Shown one piece after another: positions 15,935-25,590 of a stretch of DNA of 64,000 bases. The notes below the pieces were generated by a model that was given only the letters and a program-made list of their open reading frames with translations, had not been told where the DNA came from and did not search any database. Position 1 is the stretch's first letter. Each line of letters begins with the position of its first letter. The DNA is from Thermoanaerobaculia bacterium (GTDB taxonomy: Bacteria; Acidobacteriota; Thermoanaerobaculia; Gp7-AA8). A program made the position numbers and the translations under genes. The stretch spans positions 124,001-188,000 of the forward strand of contig JADGNZ010000004.1 in NCBI GenBank assembly GCA_017883205.1. The letters are read 5' to 3'.

Positions 15935-18900
15935 TGAAAACGATGCAGGACGAGCCAGGTTTTCACGCGTCGGGATTCTTCGTCCTGCGGACGCCCCTGC
16001 TGCCGTTCTCCGCGTTTTCGTCCGACGCCTCCCTGAGTCTCGAGCTGGCGGAAAGCCGGCTGGCCCGCGTGCTGGAGGATCCCGACGTCCAGTCGGCGCT
16101 CCGTCTGGCATCGCCGGATCTGATGATGGCTTCGGATGCAAAACGGGCCGGCTTCGCCAAGCCGGAGCGGCAGCGAGCATTGTTGCACGCGCTACAACGC
16201 TATGTGGCGAGGATGTCAGGACGGGCCACTCCGTTCGGGCTGTTCGCCGGCGTGTCCACCGGTACCTTTTCAGATCGCACTCGTCTCCATCTTCCGGAAC
16301 GCGACAAGTGGGTCCGCAGGTCTCATATCGACATGGGGTTTCTGGCCCAAATCATCGAGCAATATCTTCGACGTGACGAGGTCAGAAGCGCCATTCGCTT
16401 CCGTCCGAACCAGGATCTTTACCGTATCGACCGCCAGTGGCGATACGCAGAGTCATTCAACGAGAACACAGGCCGAACTTACCGGCTCGTCTCCCTGAAA
16501 GACAGTCCACACCTGAGCGCTGTATTGGAGAGCGCTCGCCAGGGCGGAACGAGGACGACGCTGGCACGGCGGGCAACGCGTGTACTGCCGGGTGTATCCC
16601 GGAGACAGGTCGAAGAATTCATCGATGAGTTGATCGAAGCGCAGGTTCTCGTGCCGGACATCAATGTGCTGGTGACCGGTGCAGACGCGACGAAACGCTT
16701 GATCGAGCAGTTGGAATCGACCGCTGTCACCGCACCACTCTCGCGAGCACTGACTATTGTGCGGGAAGCTCTGGATGAATCTGACCGCCGTCCGTGGGGA
16801 ATGCTTCGCGAGCCGGCCGCCGGCATCGTCGAGGTCTTGCAGGAGTTCGGTGCACCACCACGGCCCGCGGAGGTCGTTCAAGTGGATCTCTTCAAGCCGG
16901 CCGAGCTTTCTCTCGGAAAAAAGGTCCTGGGCGCGATCGCAGAGGGAATCCGCGTGCTGCACCGATTCGGACCGGCTGGGGCAGCCCGAACGCCGCAACT
17001 CCATGAGTTTCGAAGAGAATTCATCGAGCGATACGGTGATTCTGAGATTCCGCTTTCTGAGGCGCTCGACGACGACTCCGGCATTGGTTTCCCAGTCGGC
17101 TCTCATCGGCTGCGTGACGAGTCTCCTCTGCTGGCAGGCCTCGGCATCGGGCGCCGCAGCAGAGATGAGACGATCCAGTGGGGGGTTCGGGAAGCGGTGC
17201 TCTCCGGAAAACTGGGAGAAGCACTGGCGCAGCAAGCGCAAGAGGTTCGCATCGCCGACGAGGACCTGCGACAGATTCAGATTGAGGCTCCGCCTCTGCC
17301 TGATTCCTTTGCAGCGTTCGGTACGGTCGCCGCCGCGTCGGCTGACGCCATCGACCGCGGAGATTTCCAGGTGCTCCTTCGATCGGTAATCGGCCCCTCG
17401 GGGGTGACGTTCCTGGGCAGGTTCTGTTATGGGGACGAACAACTCGAACGGTGGGTCCGAGAGCACATCGCGGACGAAGAGAGTATGAAGCCCGAGGCCA
17501 TCTTCGCGGAGATTGTTCATGTTCCGCGAGGCCGCCTCGGCAACTTCCTTCGCAGGCCGATCCTGCGCCGCTATGAGCTTCCCTACCTCGGCGACGCAGC
17601 GGTTCTTCCCGCGGATCGGATCACAGTCGACGACCTTCTCGTGTCCGTGCGCGACGACCGTATTGTTTTGCTATCTCAGTCGCGGGGGCGCGAAGTGCTT
17701 CCCCGGCTCACCTCGGCACATCATTACAACGTCGACCGTGAGATGCCGATCTATCGTTTCCTCGCCTCGCTCCAGTCTCAAGGCACCGCCTCGCGACTGG
17801 GGTGGGACTGGGGACCGATGAAGTACACGGTACCCTATCTGCCGCGGGTGGTGGCCGGCCGTTGTGTTCTGATGAGACGCTGCTGGAATCTCAGGGCCGG
17901 GGAGCTGGAGCCGTTGCGGCGCACGAAAGATGCGTCGGCACTACGCGACATCGTTCAACGGATCCGTAAGCAGCGAGATCTTCCCCGTTACATCGTGGTC
18001 GAGGAGCGGGATAACGAGCTGCCCATCGATTTCGAGAATCCGCTGAGCGTCGAAGGCTTCGCGGAGTTGATGAAGAAGGGGCCGGAAGGTCCCGTTTACG
18101 AGCTGTTCCCAGGTCCCGACCAATTGTGTGTCACCGGCGAGGACGGACGCTTCGTGCACGAGATGTTCGTGCCATTCAGCCTCGACAAAGCGCCTGCGGC
18201 ACGCGAGGGGGAAATCAGGCTTTCGTCTCCTCGAAAAGTGTCGCGGGCGACGATGCACCGGCCGGGCAGTGAATGGCTCTATCTCAAGCTCTACACCGGT
18301 ACCGCCACGGCGGACCAGCTGCTCATCGAGCTCGTAGCTCCCCTCATCAAGTGGGCAAAGAACGCGCAGCTTCTGAATCGCTGGTTCTTCCTGCGCTATG
18401 ACGATCCTGATCATCACATTCGACTGCGGATCCGGGGAGATATAAGCGGGTTGTATGGTGCTCTTCGTGAGCGACTCCGGCGGGATCTGAGCAGTGACCG
18501 CTTCAAGACAGCAGTCTGGCGGGAGCAGTGGGACACGTATGTAGCCGAGACGGGGCGCTACGGCGGGCCGGAAGGACTTGCGATCAGCGAGGAGTTGTTT
18601 CAGATCGACAGCGAGACCGTCCTTGCGTTGCTCCCTGTGGCGTCTTCCGACGTTCGGTGGATTTTTGCCTATGCCGGTGTCGACCGGTTACTAGCCGCCC
18701 TCGGTATGTCTCATGAAGAGAGACTGGCCTGCGTAGAAGGTTTGAGAGAAGGATTCTTCCGCGAATTCGCGCTGGAGGCATCCGACCGTCAGCGGCTCGG
18801 AGCGCGATTCCGAGAGCATCGCCCTCTGCTGATGTCTCTACTTGAATGGCCCGTCAAATGGCCCGAGCCCTTTCGAAGGAAGGCGGCGATTTTCGAGCGG

Positions 18901-19149
18901 AACGGAGAGCGGATCCGCGTCTGTTCCGAACAACTGCGCGATCTCTCACGCCGTGGTCACCTCAGCGAGCCGTTTCGCGATTTGGCCGCAAGCTTCATTC
19001 ACCTCCACGTGAATCGCATGTTGCGGTCCGGCCAGCGCGAGCATGAGACGGTTCTGTATCATTTTCTCGCTCAATCGTATCGGTCATTGCTCGCGATACG
19101 GTCTTCGACGGAATCGAAGACGGGTCCCGAACAGGAACCCACGGCATGA
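15931..19149 (+). CDS. lanB: Class I lanthipeptide dehydratase, full length (LanB)
   Basis: 1072 residues, the usual size for an undivided LanB. The N-terminal glutamylation domain starts with FVLRTPLLPFS and has YVARMSGRATPFGLFAGVS near residue 90; this domain transfers glutamate from Glu-tRNA to precursor Ser/Thr. The C-terminal elimination domain (from about residue 775, GSEWLYLKLYTG) contains WFFLRYDDPDHHIRLRI with the conserved Arg and His. It yields dehydroalanine and dehydrobutyrine, which LanC then cyclises. Start and stop overlap lanC and the exporter by four bases each, indicating one translationally coupled operon. Confidence 0.95.
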   Translation: MMKTMQDEPGFHASGFFVLRTPLLPFSAFSSDASLSLELAESRLARVLEDPDVQSALRLASPDLMMASDAKRAGFAKPERQRALLHALQRYVARMSGRATPFGLFAGVSTGTFSDRTRLHLPERDKWVRRSHIDMGFLAQIIEQYLRRDEVRSAIRFRPNQDLYRIDRQWRYAESFNENTGRTYRLVSLKDSPHLSAVLESARQGGTRTTLARRATRVLPGVSRRQVEEFIDELIEAQVLVPDINVLVTGADATKRLIEQLESTAVTAPLSRALTIVREALDESDRRPWGMLREPAAGIVEVLQEFGAPPRPAEVVQVDLFKPAELSLGKKVLGAIAEGIRVLHRFGPAGAARTPQLHEFRREFIERYGDSEIPLSEALDDDSGIGFPVGSHRLRDESPLLAGLGIGRRSRDETIQWGVREAVLSGKLGEALAQQAQEVRIADEDLRQIQIEAPPLPDSFAAFGTVAAASADAIDRGDFQVLLRSVIGPSGVTFLGRFCYGDEQLERWVREHIADEESMKPEAIFAEIVHVPRGRLGNFLRRPILRRYELPYLGDAAVLPADRITVDDLLVSVRDDRIVLLSQSRGREVLPRLTSAHHYNVDREMPIYRFLASLQSQGTASRLGWDWGPMKYTVPYLPRVVAGRCVLMRRCWNLRAGELEPLRRTKDASALRDIVQRIRKQRDLPRYIVVEERDNELPIDFENPLSVEGFAELMKKGPEGPVYELFPGPDQLCVTGEDGRFVHEMFVPFSLDKAPAAREGEIRLSSPRKVSRATMHRPGSEWLYLKLYTGTATADQLLIELVAPLIKWAKNAQLLNRWFFLRYDDPDHHIRLRIRGDISGLYGALRERLRRDLSSDRFKTAVWREQWDTYVAETGRYGGPEGLAISEELFQIDSETVLALLPVASSDVRWIFAYAGVDRLLAALGMSHEERLACVEGLREGFFREFALEASDRQRLGARFREHRPLLMSLLEWPVKWPEPFRRKAAIFERNGERIRVCSEQLRDLSRRGHLSEPFRDLAASFIHLHVNRMLRSGQREHETVLYHFLAQSYRSLLAIRSSTESKTGPEQEPTA

Positions 19150-21368
19150 CCGTCTCTTCGGGCCCGACGCTCCCGACGGTTCCCGGCGAACGCGAGAGCC
19201 GCACGTCCCGGCGATGGTTCGGCGTTCGTGTTCCAGTGATTCGGCAGATGACGATCACCGATTGCGGCGCCGCATGCCTGGGAATGGTTCTGAGCTTTCA
19301 CGGTCGGAAGGTAAGGATGCACGAGCTTCGTACGGCAGTCGGGGCGGGCCGGGACGGTACGAGCGCTCTCTCCCTCATGGAAGCAGCCAGCTCCTACGGC
19401 CTTTCGGTGGACCCGGTGGGCATTGGCGCTCAGGATCTGATGGGGCTCGAAGAGCCTGCAATCCTCCACTGGCAATCCAATCACTATGTGGTCCTGGAAA
19501 GAATCGGGAGGAACGGCGCAGTGATCGTCGACCCAATGTTGGGACGTCGCCGCCTTACCCTCCAGGCATTCGAAGAAGGATTCAGCGGCATTGCTTTCCT
19601 GATTACACCTGGAACTTCATTCTCCGCTCAGACGCTGAAGCGGGCGCGGTGGTCGAGATATTGGAAAATCCTTCGTCGCGCCCACTCGGAATCAGTTCGA
19701 GTACTGCTTGGATCGATTGCGCTGCAACTGATCGGGCTTGCCGTTCCGGCTGCGACGGCACTCGTCATCGACAAAGTCATCCCCTCGGGCCAGCATAGTC
19801 TGCTCACGCTCGTCATACTGGGAGCGCTCTGTTTTGGAGTACTCCATCTGGCAGTGTCCTACTTCAGGGCATTCGCACTGCTGCGCTTGCAGACACTTCT
19901 GGATCGCGAAATGACCACCGGCTTCGTTTCGCACATACTTTCGCTTCCGTTCAGCTTCTTTCAGAATCGAACGCTCGGCGGGGTATTCGCGTTCCTCAAC
20001 AGCATCGTCATCATCCGCGACGTGCTTTCCACCCAGTTCGTTTCCATGGCCCTGGACGCAGCGATGGTCAGCGGCTATTTCCTGCTGTTATTGAAAATCC
20101 GGCCCGTATTTGCCGTGGTCGCGCTGGGTACCGGCCTCCTGCAAGCACTGACGGTGCTGCTCACGAAGGAGCGCATCCATGTCGCGACACAGGACCAGGT
20201 TCACAGCCAATCACGCGCGCAGGGTCTGATCATTGAAATTCTCCGCGGGATTGAGACGATCAAATCGGCCGGGCTCGAAACGACCACGTTCGACAACTGG
20301 CGCGCACTCCATTGGAAACAGGCCGAGATGACCATGAAGAGGGAATTGATCGGCGAGGGCGTCCGCATCCTGCTGGCCAGTCTGACGGCCGTGAGTCCGA
20401 TCGTATTCCTCGCGCTCGGCGCCGGCGCAGTACTCGACCGGCAATTGTCGCTTGGAGCCATGCTGGCTCTGATTGCGCTGGCGGCAGGGTTCCTTACCCC
20501 GTTGAGCTCTCTTCTGGGCAGTCTGAACAAGACGCAAGTCGTCGGAGCTCATCTCGACCGGATCGACGATGTTTACGAGGAGATTCCCGAGCGGACCAGC
20601 GGCGAGGAGATCAACGACTTCGACGGCCGGATCGACTTTCGTCAGGTCAGCTTTCGTTACGCTCCCAACAGCCCACTGGTTCTGCGAAATCTCTCGTTTT
20701 CGATCGAACGGAATTCCACCGTTGCTCTCGTCGGTCCTTCCGGCTCCGGAAAGTCGACTGTGGCCAAGTTGATCCTGGGACTGTACACACTCACGGAGGG
20801 ACAGATCTTCGTCGATGGACGGCCGATCGAGGAGATCGATCTAAGGAACTTTCGGAAGCACATAGGAGTTGTCACGCAGGCCATGTTCCTCTTCAACGAC
20901 ACGGTGACCAGGAACATCGCCTTCGACCAACCCGGCATGAGCCCGGATGTCATCGTGAGAGCAGCGGAAATGGCATCGATCCACGCCGACATCCTGGCCA
21001 TGCCTCTGGGATACGATACGGTCATCGGCGAAGGCGGCGGGGGTCTGAGCGGTGGACAGCGGCAGCGAATCTGCCTGGCCCGGGCTCTCGCGCGCCGCCC
21101 TCGTATGCTCCTGTTCGACGAGGCTACGAGCGAGCTTGATGTCCTCTCGGAGCGGGCAGTTCAATCAGCCCTTGATACTCTCGACGTGACGCGGATACTC
21201 ATCGCGCATCGCGTGAGCACGATCCAGTCGGCGGACCAGATCCTCGTCTTGAGCGGAGGGGAGATCATCGAGCGCGGAACACATGACGAACTGATGGCCG
21301 GGCGCGGGCTTTACAATGAGATGGTGAGTGGAAGCAGCGCGACGGTGGGAGTATCGCTTGCTCATTGA
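19146..21368 (+). CDS. Peptidase-containing ABC exporter (C39-TMD-NBD)
   Basis: 740 residues. The N-terminal C39 peptidase has Gln34, Cys40 (ITDCGAAC), His113 (SNHYVVL) and Asp129 (VDPMLGRR) and would cut the precursor after Gly-Gly. Six transmembrane helices follow (about 165-470). The nucleotide-binding domain has Walker A GPSGSGKST (530-538), signature LSGGQ (634-638), Walker B LLFDE (655-659) and a switch His (IAHRVS). It couples leader removal to export of the modified peptide. It overlaps lanB by four bases and the adaptor gene by eleven. Confidence 0.96.
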   Translation: MTVSSGPTLPTVPGERESRTSRRWFGVRVPVIRQMTITDCGAACLGMVLSFHGRKVRMHELRTAVGAGRDGTSALSLMEAASSYGLSVDPVGIGAQDLMGLEEPAILHWQSNHYVVLERIGRNGAVIVDPMLGRRRLTLQAFEEGFSGIAFLITPGTSFSAQTLKRARWSRYWKILRRAHSESVRVLLGSIALQLIGLAVPAATALVIDKVIPSGQHSLLTLVILGALCFGVLHLAVSYFRAFALLRLQTLLDREMTTGFVSHILSLPFSFFQNRTLGGVFAFLNSIVIIRDVLSTQFVSMALDAAMVSGYFLLLLKIRPVFAVVALGTGLLQALTVLLTKERIHVATQDQVHSQSRAQGLIIEILRGIETIKSAGLETTTFDNWRALHWKQAEMTMKRELIGEGVRILLASLTAVSPIVFLALGAGAVLDRQLSLGAMLALIALAAGFLTPLSSLLGSLNKTQVVGAHLDRIDDVYEEIPERTSGEEINDFDGRIDFRQVSFRYAPNSPLVLRNLSFSIERNSTVALVGPSGSGKSTVAKLILGLYTLTEGQIFVDGRPIEEIDLRNFRKHIGVVTQAMFLFNDTVTRNIAFDQPGMSPDVIVRAAEMASIHADILAMPLGYDTVIGEGGGGLSGGQRQRICLARALARRPRMLLFDEATSELDVLSERAVQSALDTLDVTRILIAHRVSTIQSADQILVLSGGEIIERGTHDELMAGRGLYNEMVSGSSATVGVSLAH

Positions 21369-22455
21369 CTCAAGCGATCTGCGACGCAAGGGATCGCCCC
21401 CTCTGCCGTTCTTTCTGGCCGTCGCCCTGGCGCTCGTCTTCACGCCCGGTTGTCACCCAGCGAAAGACGCGGCGGAGGAACGGCCTATCGCCTCCGTGGA
21501 AGGGGTGACGCGGACGGATCAGGTCCAGGCGGCAGGAACGGTCAAGCCGCAAGTCGGCGCCGAGGTGAAGGTCGGTCCGCGGATCTCCGGAACCCTGAAG
21601 CGACTGAATGCCCGCGTGGGGCAGGTCGTACAGGCTGGCGCCCTGCTGGCCGAGATCGAAAGCTCTGCGCTCGAGTCGACGCTTGCACAGGCCAAAGCGG
21701 ATCGCGAGGAAGCCGAATTGGCGCATCGCCTGGCGGAGGAGAGCTTCCAGCGCCTCTACGCGCTCGGCAGGAGCGGCCTGGTATCGAAGGAGACCGTGCG
21801 GGAAGCAGAACTGGCCGAACTGCGGGCCGCCGCAGCGCTGCGAAAGAGCCGCGCCGCCGAGGAGTCGGCCAGGATCGAGCTGTCCTATGCCACGATCCGG
21901 GCACCGACATCGGGAACGGTAGCATCGATTTCTACGCAGACGGGGGAGACGGTCGCTGCTAGTTTTGCCAGCCCGACGTTCGTTACCATCATTGACTTGG
22001 ACCGGCTGCAGGTCGTCGCGTTCGTGGACGAAGTCGATATCCAACGCATCAAGATTGGACAATCCGTCACCTTTACGGCCGACGCCGTCCCCGACAGGGA
22101 GTTTCATGGGGTGATCACGGCGATCAATCCAGCGGCCCGTGTGCGCGAAAACGTCGTCAGCTTCGAGGTCGTCACGACGATCGCAGACGATGCTGCCCGA
22201 GTCCTACGGCCGGAAATGTCTGTCTCGGTTACGATCGTCACCGGCAGCCCGCACCAGGTGCTCACTGTGCCTGCCGACGCAATCCAGCACAGCGGAAGCC
22301 GCGCATTCGTCGATGTTGTCCAATCCGGAGGCGGTTTTCGGAAGCAGTGGGTTGACGTTGGGCGCCAGGAGGCAGGCAGCGTCGAGATTCGAAACGGACT
22401 CGCCCTCGGCGAACGCGTGACGCGTATCCCGCGCGAACAGAAGGGGGAACATTGA
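21358..22455 (+). CDS. Periplasmic adaptor (MacA/HlyD-type membrane fusion protein)
   Basis: 365 residues from TTG 21358, which is preceded by GGTGGGAG six bases upstream; a GTG at 21328 is the alternative. A hydrophobic N-terminal segment ends in FTPGC, which may be a lipoprotein site or a membrane anchor. The biotinyl-lipoyl halves (VGPRISGTLKRLNARVGQVV and IRAPTSGTVASISTQTGETV) flank a coiled-coil hairpin rich in Ala and Glu. The beta-barrel and membrane-proximal domains follow. It would bridge the inner-membrane exporter to an outer-membrane channel, which is not encoded here. It may serve both the C39 exporter and the MacB-like complex. Confidence 0.92.
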   Translation: MLIDSSDLRRKGSPPLPFFLAVALALVFTPGCHPAKDAAEERPIASVEGVTRTDQVQAAGTVKPQVGAEVKVGPRISGTLKRLNARVGQVVQAGALLAEIESSALESTLAQAKADREEAELAHRLAEESFQRLYALGRSGLVSKETVREAELAELRAAAALRKSRAAEESARIELSYATIRAPTSGTVASISTQTGETVAASFASPTFVTIIDLDRLQVVAFVDEVDIQRIKIGQSVTFTADAVPDREFHGVITAINPAARVRENVVSFEVVTTIADDAARVLRPEMSVSVTIVTGSPHQVLTVPADAIQHSGSRAFVDVVQSGGGFRKQWVDVGRQEAGSVEIRNGLALGERVTRIPREQKGEH

Positions 22456-23126
22456 TCGAGCTCGAGGGAATCGAAAAAGTCTACGACTCGCCGGCGAGAC
22501 GCGTGCTTCAGCGGATCGACGTGCGCATCGAGTCTGGCGAGCACGTGGCGATTACAGGCGGCTCCGGAGCGGGAAAGAGCACGTTGATGAACATCATCGG
22601 CTGCCTGGACCGGCCGACGGCGGGACAGTACCGGCTCGATGGCGAGGAACTGGCGAGCCGCTCCGACTCCTATCGCAGCGGGGTCAGGAACCGCCGCATC
22701 GGATTCGTCTTCCAGCTTTTTCACCTCTTACCGCGGCTGACCGTCATGGAGAACGTGCTGCTTCCGGTCATGTACTCGAACACCTCGCTACGGGACGCTG
22801 AAACACGCGCCCGTGGGCTGCTGGCCAGAGTCGGCCTGGCCGATCGTGCGGCGGACCGGCCGAACATCCTTTCCGGCGGGCAACAGCAGCGGGTCGCTAT
22901 CGTGCGGGCTCTGATCAACGAGCCGGCTCTCATTTTGGCGGACGAGCCGACCGGAAATCTCGATGGAGCGGCCGCTGCCGGCGTGCTCGAGCTCTTCGAC
23001 ACGCTCGTGGGAGGAGGACAGACTCTCGTCCTGGTGACTCATGATCCCTCCGTCGCCGCACGCGCGTCCCGCGTCCTCGAAATTGCCGCTGGCGAGATCG
23101 TGAACGATACGCGGAGGCCGTCGTGA
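22452..23126 (+). CDS. MacB/LolD-type ABC transporter ATPase
   Basis: 224 residues. Walker [10 protein letters not shown] (36-44), Q-loop FVFQLF, signature LSGGQQQR (140-147), Walker [12 protein letters not shown] and switch His197 (VTHD) place it with ATPases of the MacB/LolD/FtsE group, where the ATPase and permease are separate chains. It starts with TTG at 22452 after AGGGGG, overlapping the adaptor stop. With the two permeases downstream it likely forms a mechanotransmission-type complex for self-immunity or export of the lanthipeptide. Confidence 0.95.
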   Translation: MIELEGIEKVYDSPARRVLQRIDVRIESGEHVAITGGSGAGKSTLMNIIGCLDRPTAGQYRLDGEELASRSDSYRSGVRNRRIGFVFQLFHLLPRLTVMENVLLPVMYSNTSLRDAETRARGLLARVGLADRAADRPNILSGGQQQRVAIVRALINEPALILADEPTGNLDGAAAAGVLELFDTLVGGGQTLVLVTHDPSVAARASRVLEIAAGEIVNDTRRPS

Positions 23127-24325
23127 GACTCATCCGCCTGGCGTTGCATGCCGCTCGCACGCTGCGTTCCCAACCGGTTATGACTTCCCTCGTGGTCCTG
23201 TGTGTTGCCGTGGGCGTCGCCGCCTTCGTCACCGTGCTCGCCATGTCCCGCGCAATGGAGAACCAGGTCCGCAAAATCATGGAGGGTTTCGGTCCCCGCT
23301 CCCTCATGGTGACGACCACCACAGCCAGCGGCGCCGGCGGCGTCCGGCCCTTCTGGACGCCGCCGCAGATCGACACCCTGCGTTCGGCGCTCGGCAACCG
23401 CGCGATCGTCTCCGTCTACAAGCTCAAGTCCGACGAGCCGATCAAAGCCGGATCCACGACTACGACGACCGCGGTGTATGCCGTTGATACCTGGTTGCCT
23501 GAGCTGGAAGATCGCGATTATCAGGAGGGGTCTCCCCTGTCCAGCGGCGACGACCGCCAGCTCGCGCGTGTGTGCGTACTGGGTACCAGTCTCGCGGGGA
23601 AGCTCTTCGGCGCGCAGGATCCGATCGGACAGACCGTGCTCATTCGCGATGCACGCTTCACCGTCAAAGGACTTGCCGCGAAGCGCGGCGTGAGTCCGCT
23701 CGGCCTGGACATGGACGACTTCGTCTGGATCCCGCTGATGACCGGCGTCAAGCGGCTCTTCCGGGACGACCAGTTGCGAGTCATCCGTCTGCGGACGGAG
23801 GTCGGGGTCGATCCCAAAAGCTTCTCATCGGACCTTTCAGCCCAATTGCGCGCTCTCCACCGGCTTGGCGCCGGCCAGCCTGACGATTTCAAGATCATTG
23901 CCTCGGTGCAAGCAGAGCAACGACACCGCGATGCCACTGCATCGGCGCGGCGCGCCGGTTGGATCCTCAGTCTCATCAGCCTTTCCCTGGGCGGCATCAT
24001 CCTGGCGAATACCCTTCTGTTGTCCGTCAATCAGCGGCGTGCCGAGTTCGCACTCAAACGGGCATTGGGTGCGAAGGCAAGCGGAGTGTTCCTAGAGCTC
24101 GTTCTCGAGTCGTTGTTGATCTGTGTTTCCGGCCTGATCGCGGGTGCTCTGCTCGGCGTCGCCGCTACCTGGATTCTGACGCGGTTCCAGCCCCATTATC
24201 CGGCCGCACTGTCCTGGGAAGCGTTCGGGTTCGCAGCCGCCGTGTCGTCCGTTCTCGGAATTGTCGCGGGGTGTCTGCCCGGACGAAGTGCCGTTCGTAT
24301 CGAGCCCGCCAGCGCTCTGCGGTAA
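23123..24325 (+). CDS. MacB-like ABC permease 1
   Basis: 400 residues: an N-terminal membrane helix (VMTSLVVLCVAVGVAAFVTV), a periplasmic MacB-type domain of about 200 residues and three C-terminal helices. The loop SVNQRRAEFALKRALGA is the conserved coupling element that contacts the ATPase. It starts with GTG at 23123, overlapping the ATPase stop by four bases. The permease is about the same length as its neighbour but diverged, suggesting a heterodimer. Confidence 0.92.
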   Translation: MRLIRLALHAARTLRSQPVMTSLVVLCVAVGVAAFVTVLAMSRAMENQVRKIMEGFGPRSLMVTTTTASGAGGVRPFWTPPQIDTLRSALGNRAIVSVYKLKSDEPIKAGSTTTTTAVYAVDTWLPELEDRDYQEGSPLSSGDDRQLARVCVLGTSLAGKLFGAQDPIGQTVLIRDARFTVKGLAAKRGVSPLGLDMDDFVWIPLMTGVKRLFRDDQLRVIRLRTEVGVDPKSFSSDLSAQLRALHRLGAGQPDDFKIIASVQAEQRHRDATASARRAGWILSLISLSLGGIILANTLLLSVNQRRAEFALKRALGAKASGVFLELVLESLLICVSGLIAGALLGVAATWILTRFQPHYPAALSWEAFGFAAAVSSVLGIVAGCLPGRSAVRIEPASALR

Positions 24326-24337
24326 CGGGCCGAAGCA

Positions 24338-25531
24338 ATGCACTCCCATCAGTTGCGCAAATTGTCGGTTCGCATCCTTCTGACGCTCGGATTCCGCTCC
24401 GTCATCGCCTGCGGCGTGCTCGGTGCGGGCACCGCGGGACTGATTACGAACGTTGCGGTAACGAGCGCCGCCAGGCAGCACGCCCAACTGTCATTCCAGC
24501 GCTACGGCGCACAATACGTTTACGTCCTGCCCGTGGTGATCCGCAAGAAGAATGCGAATCCGGCCATCACCGCTCCAGGGCTCTCGCCGCTTCATTTAAG
24601 GATCATGCAATCGATGCCCGACTGCCTCTGGGCAGGAATCGCGCAGCGGACCCTGACCGTGGCCAGTCTGTCGCAAAAAGTGGTGACGGCGGTAGCAGGC
24701 GTCGACCCAAGCTACTTCGACGTTCGCGGACTGGCTGCCACGGAAGGACGACTGCTCGATGCGGAAGACGACCGGGCCCTGGCCCGGATCGCCGTTCTCT
24801 CTTCGGCCACCGCCAGAGACCTGTTTTCCGACGAGTCCTCTCTTGGAAAGGTCGTGAGGATCGGCGGAGTTCCGTTCGTCATCGTCGGAGTGCTCGAGTC
24901 TCGAGGAACCGATCTCGAAGGGCACGAGGTCGACACGGTTGTCTTCGTCCCGCGAAAAACTGCGGCCGTGCGCCTCTTCGGATCGTCGCAGATCGACATG
25001 ATCATCGCGCGCGGTGGAGCGGACGAAAGCGCGTCATCGCTCGCGGCCCGAATCACGGAACAGATGCAAAACGACAGGCATCGCGGCCAGCGTGCCGTGT
25101 CTGTGAAGCTGCCCGACGCCGTCATGAAGATGAGCGAGCGCACGGCAGCCGTCTACAACAGCTGGACGCTCGGTTCGGCAGTGATCGGCATGATCGCCGG
25201 CGGCATCGGAATCGTAACGATCATGCTCATCACGGTGAAGGAGCGTGGCCCTGAAATCGCCGTTCGCAGAGCTCTCGGAGCCACCCGCAGCGCCATCCTT
25301 CGACAGTTCATCTTCGAGACTACATGTCTCGTCGCCGCGGGGATCGTGGCAGGCGTGCTCGCTGGTGTAACGCTCGGAATGGGGATCTCGTCGGTCGCGT
25401 ACGACGTCCACTCGTTTCCGTGGAAGATCCTCGGCTACGCGATCATTCCGACAGCCTTCGGGATTCTGGCAGGCCTGATCCCCAGCTGGATCGCTGCGCG
25501 ATTGAACATCGTGCGCGCGCTCGCGGGTTAG
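24338..25531 (+). CDS. MacB-like ABC permease 2
   Basis: 397 residues with the same layout as the preceding permease: one N-terminal helix, a periplasmic domain containing VVTAVAGVDPSYFDVRGL and three C-terminal helices. The coupling segment TVKERGPEIAVRRALGATRSA is typical of MacB/FtsX permeases. It lies 12 bases after the first permease and closes the operon. The two permeases plus ATPase and adaptor resemble MacAB-TolC complexes lacking the outer-membrane part. Confidence 0.92.
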   Translation: MHSHQLRKLSVRILLTLGFRSVIACGVLGAGTAGLITNVAVTSAARQHAQLSFQRYGAQYVYVLPVVIRKKNANPAITAPGLSPLHLRIMQSMPDCLWAGIAQRTLTVASLSQKVVTAVAGVDPSYFDVRGLAATEGRLLDAEDDRALARIAVLSSATARDLFSDESSLGKVVRIGGVPFVIVGVLESRGTDLEGHEVDTVVFVPRKTAAVRLFGSSQIDMIIARGGADESASSLAARITEQMQNDRHRGQRAVSVKLPDAVMKMSERTAAVYNSWTLGSAVIGMIAGGIGIVTIMLITVKERGPEIAVRRALGATRSAILRQFIFETTCLVAAGIVAGVLAGVTLGMGISSVAYDVHSFPWKILGYAIIPTAFGILAGLIPSWIAARLNIVRALAG

Positions 25532-25590
25532 ATCGCGATCGATCGAGAGCCCGGCTTGCCGCATACCGCCGCGCCGGGAGGGACAAGCTG